Assembly: GCA_030604405.1 (NCBI GenBank)
Contig: JAUVVY010000003.1
Span: 62,001 to 126,000 of the forward strand
DNA from: a bacterium
Lineage (GTDB): Bacteria; Armatimonadota; Zipacnadia; Zipacnadales; UBA11051
Length of the DNA stretch: 64,000 bases
Reading direction: 5' to 3'
Made by a program: the position numbers and the translations under genes. This document shows, in pieces, positions 51,987 through 60,517 of this stretch. The notes below the pieces were generated by a model. It searched no databases and was not told the DNA's origin. It worked only from the letters and a program-made list of their open reading frames with translations. Within the stretch, counting starts at the first letter, position 1; the number at the start of each line of letters is the position of its first letter.

Positions 51987-52790
51987 ATGAAAGGGGTGAG
52001 GGCTGCCGCCGCCGGCCTCTGCATGGCTGACCTCCTCCTCACGATAGCCATCATCGCTATCCTGGCGGCCATTCTGTTCCCGGTTTTCGCCCGTGCACGC
52101 GAAAAGGCGCGCAGCGCGACCTGTGTCGGCAACCTTGTCAACATCGGCCTGGCCTTGCGTACCTACGCCGCCGACAACGACATGGCCTACCCGCCGCGCG
52201 ACAACGACCTCAAGCCCCTGTGGCCGGTGTACTGGAGTCACTCACGCGAGGCAGCCTACTTCTCGTGTCCGAGCATCTCGAGCAAGGGCATAAGGATGGG
52301 GGCCATGCCGGGCGATGAGCCGGAAGAGGTATGGGAGCCGCCACCGCCGCCGCCTGCGCCACGCTCCTTGATGGAGGGACCGCCGCCGCCACCACCGCCC
52401 GATCCGACATCCATGGAGACAACGCCTGCTCCGCCAGGCCGTCTTCCGGGCGGGGCGGAAATCGTCTTCTGCCAGCCACCGCCGCCTCCACCAGCGCCTG
52501 GACAGGAGATGCCTCCCTCGGAGATGCCGCCTGGTCCGATGATGGGACCGCCGCCTGGGGGACCGCCGCAGCCTGACCCGGATGATCCCTCTGCCACCTG
52601 CTATTTCTATGTCAGCGGTTATCGCTACGACCAGTTCACCCGCCGCATGCCCATCTCCGGCGACCTGGGTCCCGACCGCCATCACGGGCGCGGCAATGTC
52701 TTGTTCACCGACGGGTCGGCAAAATCGTGGACGCCGGCGGACTATCGCCGAGCCGGCCTGGACCGCTACGTATGGATGGACGGGGACTGA
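51987..52790 (+). CDS. Pseudopilin with a long proline-rich insert
   Basis: The 267-residue protein has a hydrophobic start, LCMADLLLTIAIIAILAAI (Asp at position 5), then LFPVFARAREKARSATC. A central stretch (about residues 105-195) is dominated by Pro, Gly, Met and Glu (such as PPPPPPPDP, PPGPMMGPPPGGPP). It ends in GRGNVLFTDGSAKSW. The ATG at 51987, the GGGAGAGGGG before it and the first leader residues MKGV all lie in an intergenic inverted repeat, so its original start appears replaced. The frame is open far upstream, but that part is repeat sequence. It overlaps the next gene by one base. Confidence 0.85.
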   Translation: MKGVRAAAAGLCMADLLLTIAIIAILAAILFPVFARAREKARSATCVGNLVNIGLALRTYAADNDMAYPPRDNDLKPLWPVYWSHSREAAYFSCPSISSKGIRMGAMPGDEPEEVWEPPPPPPAPRSLMEGPPPPPPPDPTSMETTPAPPGRLPGGAEIVFCQPPPPPPAPGQEMPPSEMPPGPMMGPPPGGPPQPDPDDPSATCYFYVSGYRYDQFTRRMPISGDLGPDRHHGRGNVLFTDGSAKSWTPADYRRAGLDRYVWMDGD

Positions 52791-53362
52791 TGATGACAAG
52801 GCCGCCAAACAAGGGCTTCAGCGCATTAGAGTTCGCCATGGTCATGCTCCTATTCATGACCTTCACGGGTCTGGTGATGCTTTATGGCCGCGGCGCGCGG
52901 GGCAAGGCGCGTGAGAGCAACTGCCTGAGCAACGTCAAGCAGATGGCCATTGCATCGGCAGTGTATGCCTCTGACAACGATGGCTTTTACCCACGAGCCG
53001 AGCCTGTCGTAGCGATCATGCCCTATACGAAGAATTACCAGGTCTTCCGCTGCCCTGCCGCACCAAAAAAGCCCCAACCCGAACCGCAAGAAGAGCCTTA
53101 CTGCGAGACAGTGGAAGACTGCACGCCATGTTGCGGCCTGCCTGCAACCCGGGTCCCGCCTCATCAAGTTGACTACCTCTTTGTACCCGGACTGTGCGCC
53201 GATGACCGCCCGGATACCATGCTCGCCTACGACGATGCCCCGGACCGGCACACCAGCAAATCGTTCAACATGGTACGCCTCGACGGATCGGCAAGGAGGC
53301 TGCCGGCCGCACAGTGGCCCGGACCGCCCGAGCAAATAAAGGAGGCTCCTGATGAAGAATAG
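52790..53362 (+). CDS. Pseudopilin-like protein
   Basis: The 190-residue product starts MMTRPPNKG, then FSALEFAMVMLLFMTFTGLV with Glu at position 5. It shows ARESNCLSNVKQMAIASAVYASDNDGFYPR, the usual post-helix sequence of H-x9-DG pseudopilins, then a Pro/Glu/Cys-rich insert (APKKPQPEPQEEPYCET, CTPCC), and ends with NMVRLDGSARRL. Its ATG overlaps the previous stop (TGATG); the ATG three bases later is an alternative. Confidence 0.85.
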   Translation: MMTRPPNKGFSALEFAMVMLLFMTFTGLVMLYGRGARGKARESNCLSNVKQMAIASAVYASDNDGFYPRAEPVVAIMPYTKNYQVFRCPAAPKKPQPEPQEEPYCETVEDCTPCCGLPATRVPPHQVDYLFVPGLCADDRPDTMLAYDDAPDRHTSKSFNMVRLDGSARRLPAAQWPGPPEQIKEAPDEE

Positions 53363-53876
53363 AGCCGGTTTTACGCTGATAGAACTGCTGGTGGTCATCG
53401 CGATAATCGCGATAATGGCCGCCACGCTGATGCCTTCGTACTCCACGACCAACGATCGCAGCCGGGTGGCGGAGTGCGATTCCAACATGACCGCCATCTA
53501 CCTCGGCATCCAGATGTGGGTCGAGGACCATGGCAGCCGCCCCGAGAGCCTGCAGCAGCTTTACGAGAAGGGCTATGTCAGCGATGACTCGATGCTGCGG
53601 TGTTGCAAGACGGGGGCGGAGTATCACTACAATGCCAAGGCCGGCAAGGCGGAGATGCTCTGCGCGTGCGTAGATCCGGACACCGAAGCCGGCAAGCGCC
53701 CGCACTCTTTCAGGCAGTCTTATGTGGCGCTCCTCGGCGGCGGCAAGCTGGTCGAGATTGGCCGCAAGACCGGCTCACTGCCGGATTACGGCGTCAAGCC
53801 TGAGCCGGCCCTGCCACCCGATGACGCCGGCGGGCCTGGTATGCCAGCGCCTCCTGGCCCACCTCCACCTCCATAG
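53352..53876 (+). CDS. Pseudopilin, major-type
   Basis: The 174-residue protein has the most canonical prepilin start of the set: leader MKNRAG, then FTLIELLVVIAIIAIMAATL with Glu at position 5. It may be the main subunit. The body has AECDSNMTAIYLGIQMWVEDHG and a CCKTG/LCACVD cysteine pair. It ends in a Gly/Pro tail (GMPAPPGPPPPP). AAAGGAGG precedes the ATG, which overlaps the end of the previous gene by 11 bases. It is the last gene of the operon. Confidence 0.9.
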   Translation: MKNRAGFTLIELLVVIAIIAIMAATLMPSYSTTNDRSRVAECDSNMTAIYLGIQMWVEDHGSRPESLQQLYEKGYVSDDSMLRCCKTGAEYHYNAKAGKAEMLCACVDPDTEAGKRPHSFRQSYVALLGGGKLVEIGRKTGSLPDYGVKPEPALPPDDAGGPGMPAPPGPPPPP

Positions 53877-54226
53877 CCCTGCCCACCGTAATTCTGGGGA
53901 CACCATAAAATATCCCAAAAAAATCCCCTGTAAATCTGGTAAAACACCTCGCTCAGAGAGACTCTATCTAGTGGGGGACATTGTTTTCGGTGCATCCTCG
54001 CTGCCTGCGATCCGGCACAACCTATTGGCTGACCCAATAGAAAAAAATTCGGCTTCTACTCTGCCATTTTAGTTGCTGGCAACTAAAGTAGATTTGCTCC
54101 CCTCTAGCAACAAATGCAGTAGTATCAGGGCCTCCTGGCGTTGGCGGAGTTTTGCTCCCCTGGAGCAAATCGCCGATTTGACCCCCCTCAGCAACCCCTT
54201 GCTGAGGGGGGTCACTTTCAGAATTA
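53877..54226. other. 350-base gap with several hairpins
   Basis: No gene. Hairpins seen are TTTAGTTGC/GCAACTAAA (about 54068-54087), TTTGCTCC/GGAGCAAA (about 54161-54179), and a 15-bp perfect stem at 54180-54213. A TTGCTCCCCTCTAGCAA segment near 54096 resembles the middle hairpin. It lies between two convergent operons. Confidence 0.7.
54180..54213. terminator. 15-bp perfect hairpin between convergent operons
   Basis: GACCCCCCTCAGCAA (54180-54194) pairs perfectly with TTGCTGAGGGGGGTC (54199-54213) around CCCC. It is strong enough to end transcription from the heparinase side or the pseudopilin side, but a long T-tract is missing on both sides, so the role is inferred. Confidence 0.5.
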
Positions 54227-57064
54227 TCACGGCTTCATTTCGACCCACGCAGAGTTGAGGATGAATACGTGGTCGCACTCGATTACCGGATAGTCGCGCA
54301 CTGTGATCGAGTCCGGCGTCGTTGACTCGACTTCGTATCCCGTATCGCCCGCCAGGATGTACGCGCCGGCGGCTGCCACGTTCTCAGGGACCGGGTCCTC
54401 CAGGTGGTATGTGCGGCCCTCAACGGCAGCTACTTTGAGAGCGATGGTCGCTTGAGGCAGGTTGATTTGCGTCGAGCCGCAGCTCAATTGCGTTCCATCG
54501 AGCAGATACGCCTGCACCACCTCGCCATCGGGTGACAGCGAGACGAAGCCGAAATGACCGCTCATGGTCACCGGCCCGTAACGGTGCTCATCTTCATCAG
54601 GACACGATATGATATAGTCGGTGCGGTCAGCCAATTCAACGACCACGGCCAGAGCATCGGTCTCGTCTTCGAGCTCCAGCAGGCGAGCGGATTTCACCGG
54701 CGAGGCCTCGCCCTGGTACGGCACCATGATGGCGGCATAGTCGCTCTTGAGGCTGTCTTGGCCGGCGGCTTCGGCAGTGCGCTCGGCGAATACCTGCTGG
54801 ATGGGCGGGGCGTTGATTTCACTGCCCCGATCACTGCGCCAGCCGGGCGCATCGGCTACCAGCAGACGATGAATCGGACTCACCACCGTCAGGTCCATAT
54901 TGATGTTATTGTATTGCCAGGTAACGGTGAATGGTCCGGTTGGGGTGCTGCCACGGAGGTTGCTCAGCCACTTGATCTCGTCGCCGACCGGCTGCGGCGG
55001 CGGAGCCGTGAGGTCAACCAGCTCGCCGTTGCATTGGAACCCGTACTGGTGCAGCTTGCCGCCGTTGACGCGGAAGAAGTCCACATTGTACGTCCCGCCG
55101 CCGGGGAGTTGCACCAGCGCGCAGGTCCGCTGGTAGCGGTCGCACTGGTCATAGGCATTCGCGCGGGCTTGCGTGACTTCGATGCCCGGGGCCACACCGA
55201 ACAGCTCGAGAGTTGAGTGGCGATTCTGCCTTTGCTGGTTCGCACCGTCCACAGTTACGATGTTGTGAGAGAGCGTGCTCCCGGTCCAGGCGTTGCGGGG
55301 ATCGTCCCAGATGTAGCCGCGGTCGGAGGCTATCTCCTGACCGAAGGCGTAGTAGAGGATGCCCAGGGTGTCCTGGTGGCGGTGACCGTGATAGGCGTAG
55401 GCATTGAGATAAAGGCCGTGTTGGCCGAATGGGTCGCCGCCACGCATGACGCTCACGTGCCATCCTGGGAACCACTCGGAATGTAGCGGCAGAGCCGCTT
55501 CGGCATCGGCTTTCATGTCCGGGTCGCGGTACCATAGCGCGTACTCGCTGCCGACCTCGGACAACTTTGCCCTCTGCACCGTTTCCAGCAGGCCGGCGTA
55601 GTCCGAGCTGTAGCGGTCGGCGAGGATTTCTACGTAAACGGTGCTCAAGCCGGCGCCGTTGTGAGTGTCACCGACGCAGGGATAGCGCTTGTGCGGCCCA
55701 AGCATCCGCACCATGCTCTCCAGGGCCAGTCGGTAACGCCCGATGTGCTCGAAGGGGTTGAAGTTATCGAAGCGTTCCCCTTCCTCAGGCTCGTAACCCT
55801 CGGGGTCGGAGTAGCCCAGCAGTATGTCGGGTATGTCGCGCAGCATGCCCAGGTGCATTGCTGAATACGAAGGCGACTCCTTGCAGAAGCCGTCGAAGTG
55901 AAAGCAGCCGTCTATCAGCTTCTGGAAGCCTTCGAGGGCGCGGCGTGCGCCTTCGGGGCGGCCGAACATAATTCCTGTGGCGGCACTCAGTGCGCGGCCA
56001 CGACCGCTCTTGTTGTTGATGGCTTTCCAATGCTCGCTATCCGTGGTGCCGGCCAGGATCAGATCATCAACGATCCGCTTGTCCATCTCCGCGGTCATCA
56101 CCGGGCCGCCGTCCTCATTCTTTGCGTCGCGAATCAGGTCATAGGCGACGGTGCAACTGAGTATGTAACCGCCGTCGCTGCCGCTGCAGCCGAAGCGGCC
56201 CGCGCCCCAGAAGCCATTGCATAGCCTGGCGTGGTCCTCGAACTGGTGGCGGTTGAAGGGGTCAATGATGATCTCCTTGGCGAACTTGCCGCCGCCACCG
56301 TGCTTGCCCAGGTTGGCAGCGGCTTCCGCCGGCGGGCAGTCGGCATAGGTGCCGTTATACGAATGCAACAGCCAGTTGGGGTAACAGCGCGCGGCGCGGT
56401 CCAGGATCCAGGCGCACCGCTCGGCATACTTGACCTCACCGGTGACGGCGTAAAGCTTCGCCAGCGGCAGAATCTTGCCCATACACCAGCCGGACTTATT
56501 CGACCTGATAATGCCGCTCCAGCTTGAGTGCACCGGCCAGGAAACCCACTTGAAAGCATACTTGTTGGGCGCTTCATCCGGGTGCGCCCGCTCCGCCTCG
56601 GTCTCATAATAAGTGAAGGTCTGACCCATCTTCGGGCACGTCATCGAGCCGGTTTCCGGGTAGTCGGGGTTGGGATAGACCGTGCCGCAGTACTTGCAGG
56701 TCAGCTTCTCGGGCTCCTCGACCTTCCACCTGTAAAGGCCACATTCGCCCATCGAGGACTGCTTGCCGACACAGACCGGGCAGTTCTGGCCGTACCCTGG
56801 CCAGTTGGTCAGTTCGGAGATCGTGTCCTCGAAGAACTGTCGGTCCTGCTCCATGGCGTAGGCGACGGAGTTTTCCCAGCTCTTCACGAGGTCCTGTGCC
56901 CACTTATAGCGCTTCACATTCTCGCGGGCGTTTTCGATATCAGCGGCCTTGTAGAGCGTGCAAGGCTCGGCGAAGCCAACCGATAATTGGGCCAGCGCCA
57001 GCAGTACCATGAGTCCGCACAGGCCGCGATACAACCAGCCGTCGAAGCACGTGAGGTCAGACAT
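54227..57064 (-). CDS. Heparinase II/III-like polysaccharide lyase with zinc ribbon (first paralogue)
   Basis: The 945-residue protein has a signal peptide (LMVLLALAQLSVGFAEP) and an alpha-helical toroid with a CPVC/CKYC zinc-binding insert (Cys 95, 98, 123, 126). The C-terminal beta domain has HGHRHQDTLGILYYAFGQEI at about residue 558. The His-rich HGHRHQD segment matches the metal or catalytic site of heparinase II/III and alginate-lyase relatives, so beta-elimination of uronic-acid polysaccharides is likely; the polymer is unknown. It is exported. The neighbouring gene at 57257 is a clear tandem duplicate, including the stretch before the start. No ABC importer or regulator is near. Confidence 0.8.
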   Translation of the reverse strand: MSDLTCFDGWLYRGLCGLMVLLALAQLSVGFAEPCTLYKAADIENARENVKRYKWAQDLVKSWENSVAYAMEQDRQFFEDTISELTNWPGYGQNCPVCVGKQSSMGECGLYRWKVEEPEKLTCKYCGTVYPNPDYPETGSMTCPKMGQTFTYYETEAERAHPDEAPNKYAFKWVSWPVHSSWSGIIRSNKSGWCMGKILPLAKLYAVTGEVKYAERCAWILDRAARCYPNWLLHSYNGTYADCPPAEAAANLGKHGGGGKFAKEIIIDPFNRHQFEDHARLCNGFWGAGRFGCSGSDGGYILSCTVAYDLIRDAKNEDGGPVMTAEMDKRIVDDLILAGTTDSEHWKAINNKSGRGRALSAATGIMFGRPEGARRALEGFQKLIDGCFHFDGFCKESPSYSAMHLGMLRDIPDILLGYSDPEGYEPEEGERFDNFNPFEHIGRYRLALESMVRMLGPHKRYPCVGDTHNGAGLSTVYVEILADRYSSDYAGLLETVQRAKLSEVGSEYALWYRDPDMKADAEAALPLHSEWFPGWHVSVMRGGDPFGQHGLYLNAYAYHGHRHQDTLGILYYAFGQEIASDRGYIWDDPRNAWTGSTLSHNIVTVDGANQQRQNRHSTLELFGVAPGIEVTQARANAYDQCDRYQRTCALVQLPGGGTYNVDFFRVNGGKLHQYGFQCNGELVDLTAPPPQPVGDEIKWLSNLRGSTPTGPFTVTWQYNNINMDLTVVSPIHRLLVADAPGWRSDRGSEINAPPIQQVFAERTAEAAGQDSLKSDYAAIMVPYQGEASPVKSARLLELEDETDALAVVVELADRTDYIISCPDEDEHRYGPVTMSGHFGFVSLSPDGEVVQAYLLDGTQLSCGSTQINLPQATIALKVAAVEGRTYHLEDPVPENVAAAGAYILAGDTGYEVESTTPDSITVRDYPVIECDHVFILNSAWVEMKP

Positions 57065-57256
57065 GTCTTTCGCCTCCGAGACGCGTATTTGGGCCGCCGG
57101 TCGAGGGATATTTCTCCGTGGGGCGCTACTTACCTTTGAGCAGTGAAAACTATATCGCGGCGGGCTGCGGGCGGTCTAACGTCTCCGAACGACAATGCAA
57201 CGGCAACGCGTGCCCGCGCGCTTGCTCAGCTTTGCGCGCTTCCAGGGGCACAGCGC

Positions 57257-60169
57257 TCAGGAATCCAGGCTCAGCCAGACCGCGTGCAGTATGGTCACCT
57301 CATCGCAAGCGATGACCGGATAGTCGCGAACAGTGATCGAATCCGCTGTGGTCGACTCTATCTCGAAACCGGTGCGGGGCGCTTCCCCAGCCAGCAGATA
57401 CGAACCACTTGCGGCCAGTCCGGGAGGCAGTGGCTCGGCAAGATGAAAGGTCCTGTCAGCCGTCGAGCGTACCTGCAGCGTGGTATTGGGCCTTGCCAGG
57501 TCAAGCTGCATCTCCTCGCACTCCAGACTGGAGCCGTTCAGCAGGTATGCCTGGACAACGCGGCCCTCAGCGTCAACCGATACGAACGCAAACTGCCCGG
57601 TCACCGTTACTGGGCCGCACGACCGCTGCTGCTGATCCATACTCGAGATGATGTAGTCAGTGCGCCCGCTGAACTCGACCTCGATCGCCATGGCGCCGGT
57701 GTCCCCGTCGTTGACGAGCAGCCGCGCTCCGATCACCGGTGATGCGGTGGTTGTGTATGGCACCATCACAGCAGCATACTGGGTCGCCAATGTCGCATCG
57801 GGACCACTGGCACGGTTTTCGGCCAGTATCTGTTGGATCGGCGGCTTCTTCAGATCAGCACTGCTACCCCGTCGCCAGCCCGGGGCGTCGGCAATGATAA
57901 TGCGTTCCACGCTGTCCTGCGTGTTGAGCAGCCTCAGATCGAGGCTGACGTCGCGGGCCTGCCAGGTGAAAGTATATGGCACTTCCGGCGTGACGGCTTG
58001 TGTGTTACTGAGCCATTTGCTCCACGCGGGGGCCATTTCCACCGGGTGCGGGGCCGGCTGTGCAGGCTCAAACTTCACCAGCGAACCGTTGCAGTGGAAG
58101 CTGTACTGATGGCTCTCACCGCCTTCGACCCTGAAGAAATCAACAACATAGGTCTGCTTGTCGGGTGTCTCTATCAGTGCACAGGTGCGGCGGTACTCGT
58201 CGCACTGGGGGTAGGCTTGGACCCCGGAGGCTTGAACCATCTCAATGCCGGGGGCAACGCCGAATAGCTCCAGATTCGATCCGCAATCACGACTGGCCTG
58301 GCTTTGCTCATCCACCACCACGAGGATGTGCGAGAGTGTGTCTCGGACCCAGCGTTGGCCGGAGCGGCCATCCCGCAGTAACTGCCCACTGCCGGAGAAA
58401 TAACCCCTGTCGGAGGCCAGCTCTTCACCGAAAGCATAGTAGCTTAGACTCAGGATATCCACGTGCCGATGCCCGGTCTTGTTGGTCCACCGGTTCTCAT
58501 TGCCGTTGAGGTACAGGGCTGTATCGTTGGCGTCCCGGCCTCCGCGCAATACTCCCACATGCCATCCCGGGAACCATTCGCTGCACAACGGCAGGCCTAC
58601 CTGGCCCTCGGCCTGCAGGTCAGGCGAGCGGTACCACAGCGAATACTCGGCCCCCTTGTCAGACAAGCTGGCGCCCTGAATGGACTCAAGCAGACCGGCA
58701 TACTGGCCACCGGAGCGCGCAGCCAGGACCTCGGCGTAGATGGCGCTGAGGCCGGTGTTATAGACGGTGTCACCGATGACCGGCAGATGTCTCCCCGGAG
58801 CCAGCATCCTCGCCATGGACTGCAGCGCCAGATCGAAGCGCCCTTCTGCGAACGGGTTGAATTCCTCAATGCGCTCGCCCTCTTCCGGCTGGTAACCAGG
58901 CGGGTCACTGTAGCCGTACAGCAAGTCAGGCAGCTCTCTCATGTTCCCGAGGTTGTGGGCTGCATAGGCCGGCGACTCTGTGTAGAAGCCATCAAAATGG
59001 TAGCGGCTATCCATGATTTCATTGAAGCCATCCAGCGCGCGGTGGACCCTCTCGGGCTGTTTTAGCAGCAGCCCGACCGCGGCACTCAATGAGAAAGTCG
59101 CCACCCCCTTGTTGCTGACCGAATCCCAGCACTCCATATCCGTACATCCTGCCGCAATCAGGTTGTCCTCTATGCGGCGCTCCATCTCAGCATCCACAAC
59201 CCGCCTGCCATCAGGATATTGCGCGTCGCGGATCAGATCATAAGCTATTGTCATGTTGAGTAATGGTCCTGCATCGCTGCCCTTGCCGTGGGGACTGAGC
59301 CGGCCGGCTCCCCAGAAACCATTGTACAATTTGGAGTAGTCCTCATACTGATTCAAACCGTAAGCATGGCGAATCGCGTCCGGGGCGAAACGACCACCGC
59401 CTCCATGTTCGCCCATGTTAGCCGCCACCTCCGCCGGCGGCCGGTCAGCGACACTGCCATCGTAGGAGTGATAGAGGTAATTCGGATACACGCGCGCGAG
59501 CCGATCCAGTATCCACGCGACCCGCTCAGCATAGCCGACCTCACCGGTCAGTGCATAGAGCTTGCCCAGAGTCAGCAACTGCCCCCACGCCCAGCGGACC
59601 CTGGCGTATCGAATCATGCCACTGAAGCTGGTCATGACGGGACGCGTCCCAAGCCACTTGAGTGCATGCTGGTTGCGTTCAGCGGGATTGGCAAGCTCCT
59701 CAGGGGTCTGGTAGTAGGTAAAAGTCTGACCCATCTGCGGGCACTCCAGCACCCCGGTCTCTGGATACTCGTCATTGGGGTACACGGTGCCGCAGCGAGA
59801 ACAGGTAAGCTGATCCGGCGCACTGAGACTCCAGCCGAAGAGCCCGGTTTGGCCCATTTCCGACTGCTTGCCCACACACGCCGGGCAGTTCTGGCCGTAG
59901 AAACTTGCGGGGGTAAGCTCCGGGATCAGCTCCTCGAAAAACTCCCGGTCTTGCTGCATGGCGAACTCGGCCCCGCTCTTCCAGCTTCTCACGAGCCCCT
60001 GCGCCCATCCGTAGCGCTTGACGTTTTCGCGGGCGTTTTCGACGTCGGGGGCCTTGTAGAGCGTGCAAGGCTCAGCGAAGCCAACTGATAGCCGCGCCGC
60101 CGCCAGCAGTATCATGAATCCGCACAGGCCCCGATACAACCAGCCGTCAAAGCACGTAAGGTCAGACAT
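57257..60169 (-). CDS. Heparinase II/III-like polysaccharide lyase with zinc ribbon (second paralogue)
   Basis: The 970-residue protein is closely related along its whole length to the protein at 54227-57064. It has the same signal-peptide start (MSDLTCFDGWLYRGLCG), CPACVGKQ/CSRCGTVYPN zinc ribbon, HGGGGRFA, GFWGAGRL, and TGHRHVDILSLSYYAFGEEL at about residue 570. GGAGG lies just before the ATG at 60169. An earlier ATG at 60193 is in frame, but its counterpart in the first paralogue is ACG, so the shared start is preferred. The first His-box reads TGHRHVD here and HGHRHQD there, so the two may differ in substrate. About 100 bases upstream are also conserved between copies. Confidence 0.8.
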   Translation of the reverse strand: MSDLTCFDGWLYRGLCGFMILLAAARLSVGFAEPCTLYKAPDVENARENVKRYGWAQGLVRSWKSGAEFAMQQDREFFEELIPELTPASFYGQNCPACVGKQSEMGQTGLFGWSLSAPDQLTCSRCGTVYPNDEYPETGVLECPQMGQTFTYYQTPEELANPAERNQHALKWLGTRPVMTSFSGMIRYARVRWAWGQLLTLGKLYALTGEVGYAERVAWILDRLARVYPNYLYHSYDGSVADRPPAEVAANMGEHGGGGRFAPDAIRHAYGLNQYEDYSKLYNGFWGAGRLSPHGKGSDAGPLLNMTIAYDLIRDAQYPDGRRVVDAEMERRIEDNLIAAGCTDMECWDSVSNKGVATFSLSAAVGLLLKQPERVHRALDGFNEIMDSRYHFDGFYTESPAYAAHNLGNMRELPDLLYGYSDPPGYQPEEGERIEEFNPFAEGRFDLALQSMARMLAPGRHLPVIGDTVYNTGLSAIYAEVLAARSGGQYAGLLESIQGASLSDKGAEYSLWYRSPDLQAEGQVGLPLCSEWFPGWHVGVLRGGRDANDTALYLNGNENRWTNKTGHRHVDILSLSYYAFGEELASDRGYFSGSGQLLRDGRSGQRWVRDTLSHILVVVDEQSQASRDCGSNLELFGVAPGIEMVQASGVQAYPQCDEYRRTCALIETPDKQTYVVDFFRVEGGESHQYSFHCNGSLVKFEPAQPAPHPVEMAPAWSKWLSNTQAVTPEVPYTFTWQARDVSLDLRLLNTQDSVERIIIADAPGWRRGSSADLKKPPIQQILAENRASGPDATLATQYAAVMVPYTTTASPVIGARLLVNDGDTGAMAIEVEFSGRTDYIISSMDQQQRSCGPVTVTGQFAFVSVDAEGRVVQAYLLNGSSLECEEMQLDLARPNTTLQVRSTADRTFHLAEPLPPGLAASGSYLLAGEAPRTGFEIESTTADSITVRDYPVIACDEVTILHAVWLSLDS

Positions 60170-60354
60170 GCCTTTCGCCTCCGAGACGCGCATTTGGACC
60201 GCTATTCGAGGGATACTTCTTCGTGGGGCGCTACTTACCTTTGAGGAGTGAAAACTATGTCGTGTCGGGCTGGAAACAGTAGTTATGCAGATTTCTAGTC
60301 ACAAAAGGGATTTGGAGCTTTGCAGGGGCCTCCCATTGCACATTGCCCTGCTGT

Positions 60355-60412
60355 TGGAAGGGCCGTGTCGAGTTGCGGTCGTCGGCGACGACCGCAAGGA
60401 GGCCGGCCCACG
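60355..60412 (+). repeat. GGAGGGGCCG-type hairpin element, copy 6
   Basis: Outer arms GGGCCG (60360-60365) and CGGCCC (60404-60409) pair. The inner palindrome is the longest of the family: TTGCGGTCGTCG (60373-60384) pairs perfectly with CGACGACCGCAA (60386-60397). Confidence 0.75.
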
Positions 60413-60462
60413 CAGGACGCTATCCTGGCGAGATCTCCACACCGAAACGGCCAACGACAACG

Positions 60463-60517
60463 GCTGGGCCAGCCTTGTGAGCTCTGCAAAGCAAAGCTCA
60501 CTGCGACAGGCCCTTCC
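60463..60517 (-). repeat. GGAGGGGCCG-type hairpin element, copy 7
   Basis: Read on the minus strand it begins GGAAGGGCCTGTCGC and ends GGCCCAGCC. The inner arms GTGAGCT (60477-60483) and AGCTCAC (60495-60501) pair perfectly. Confidence 0.6.
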
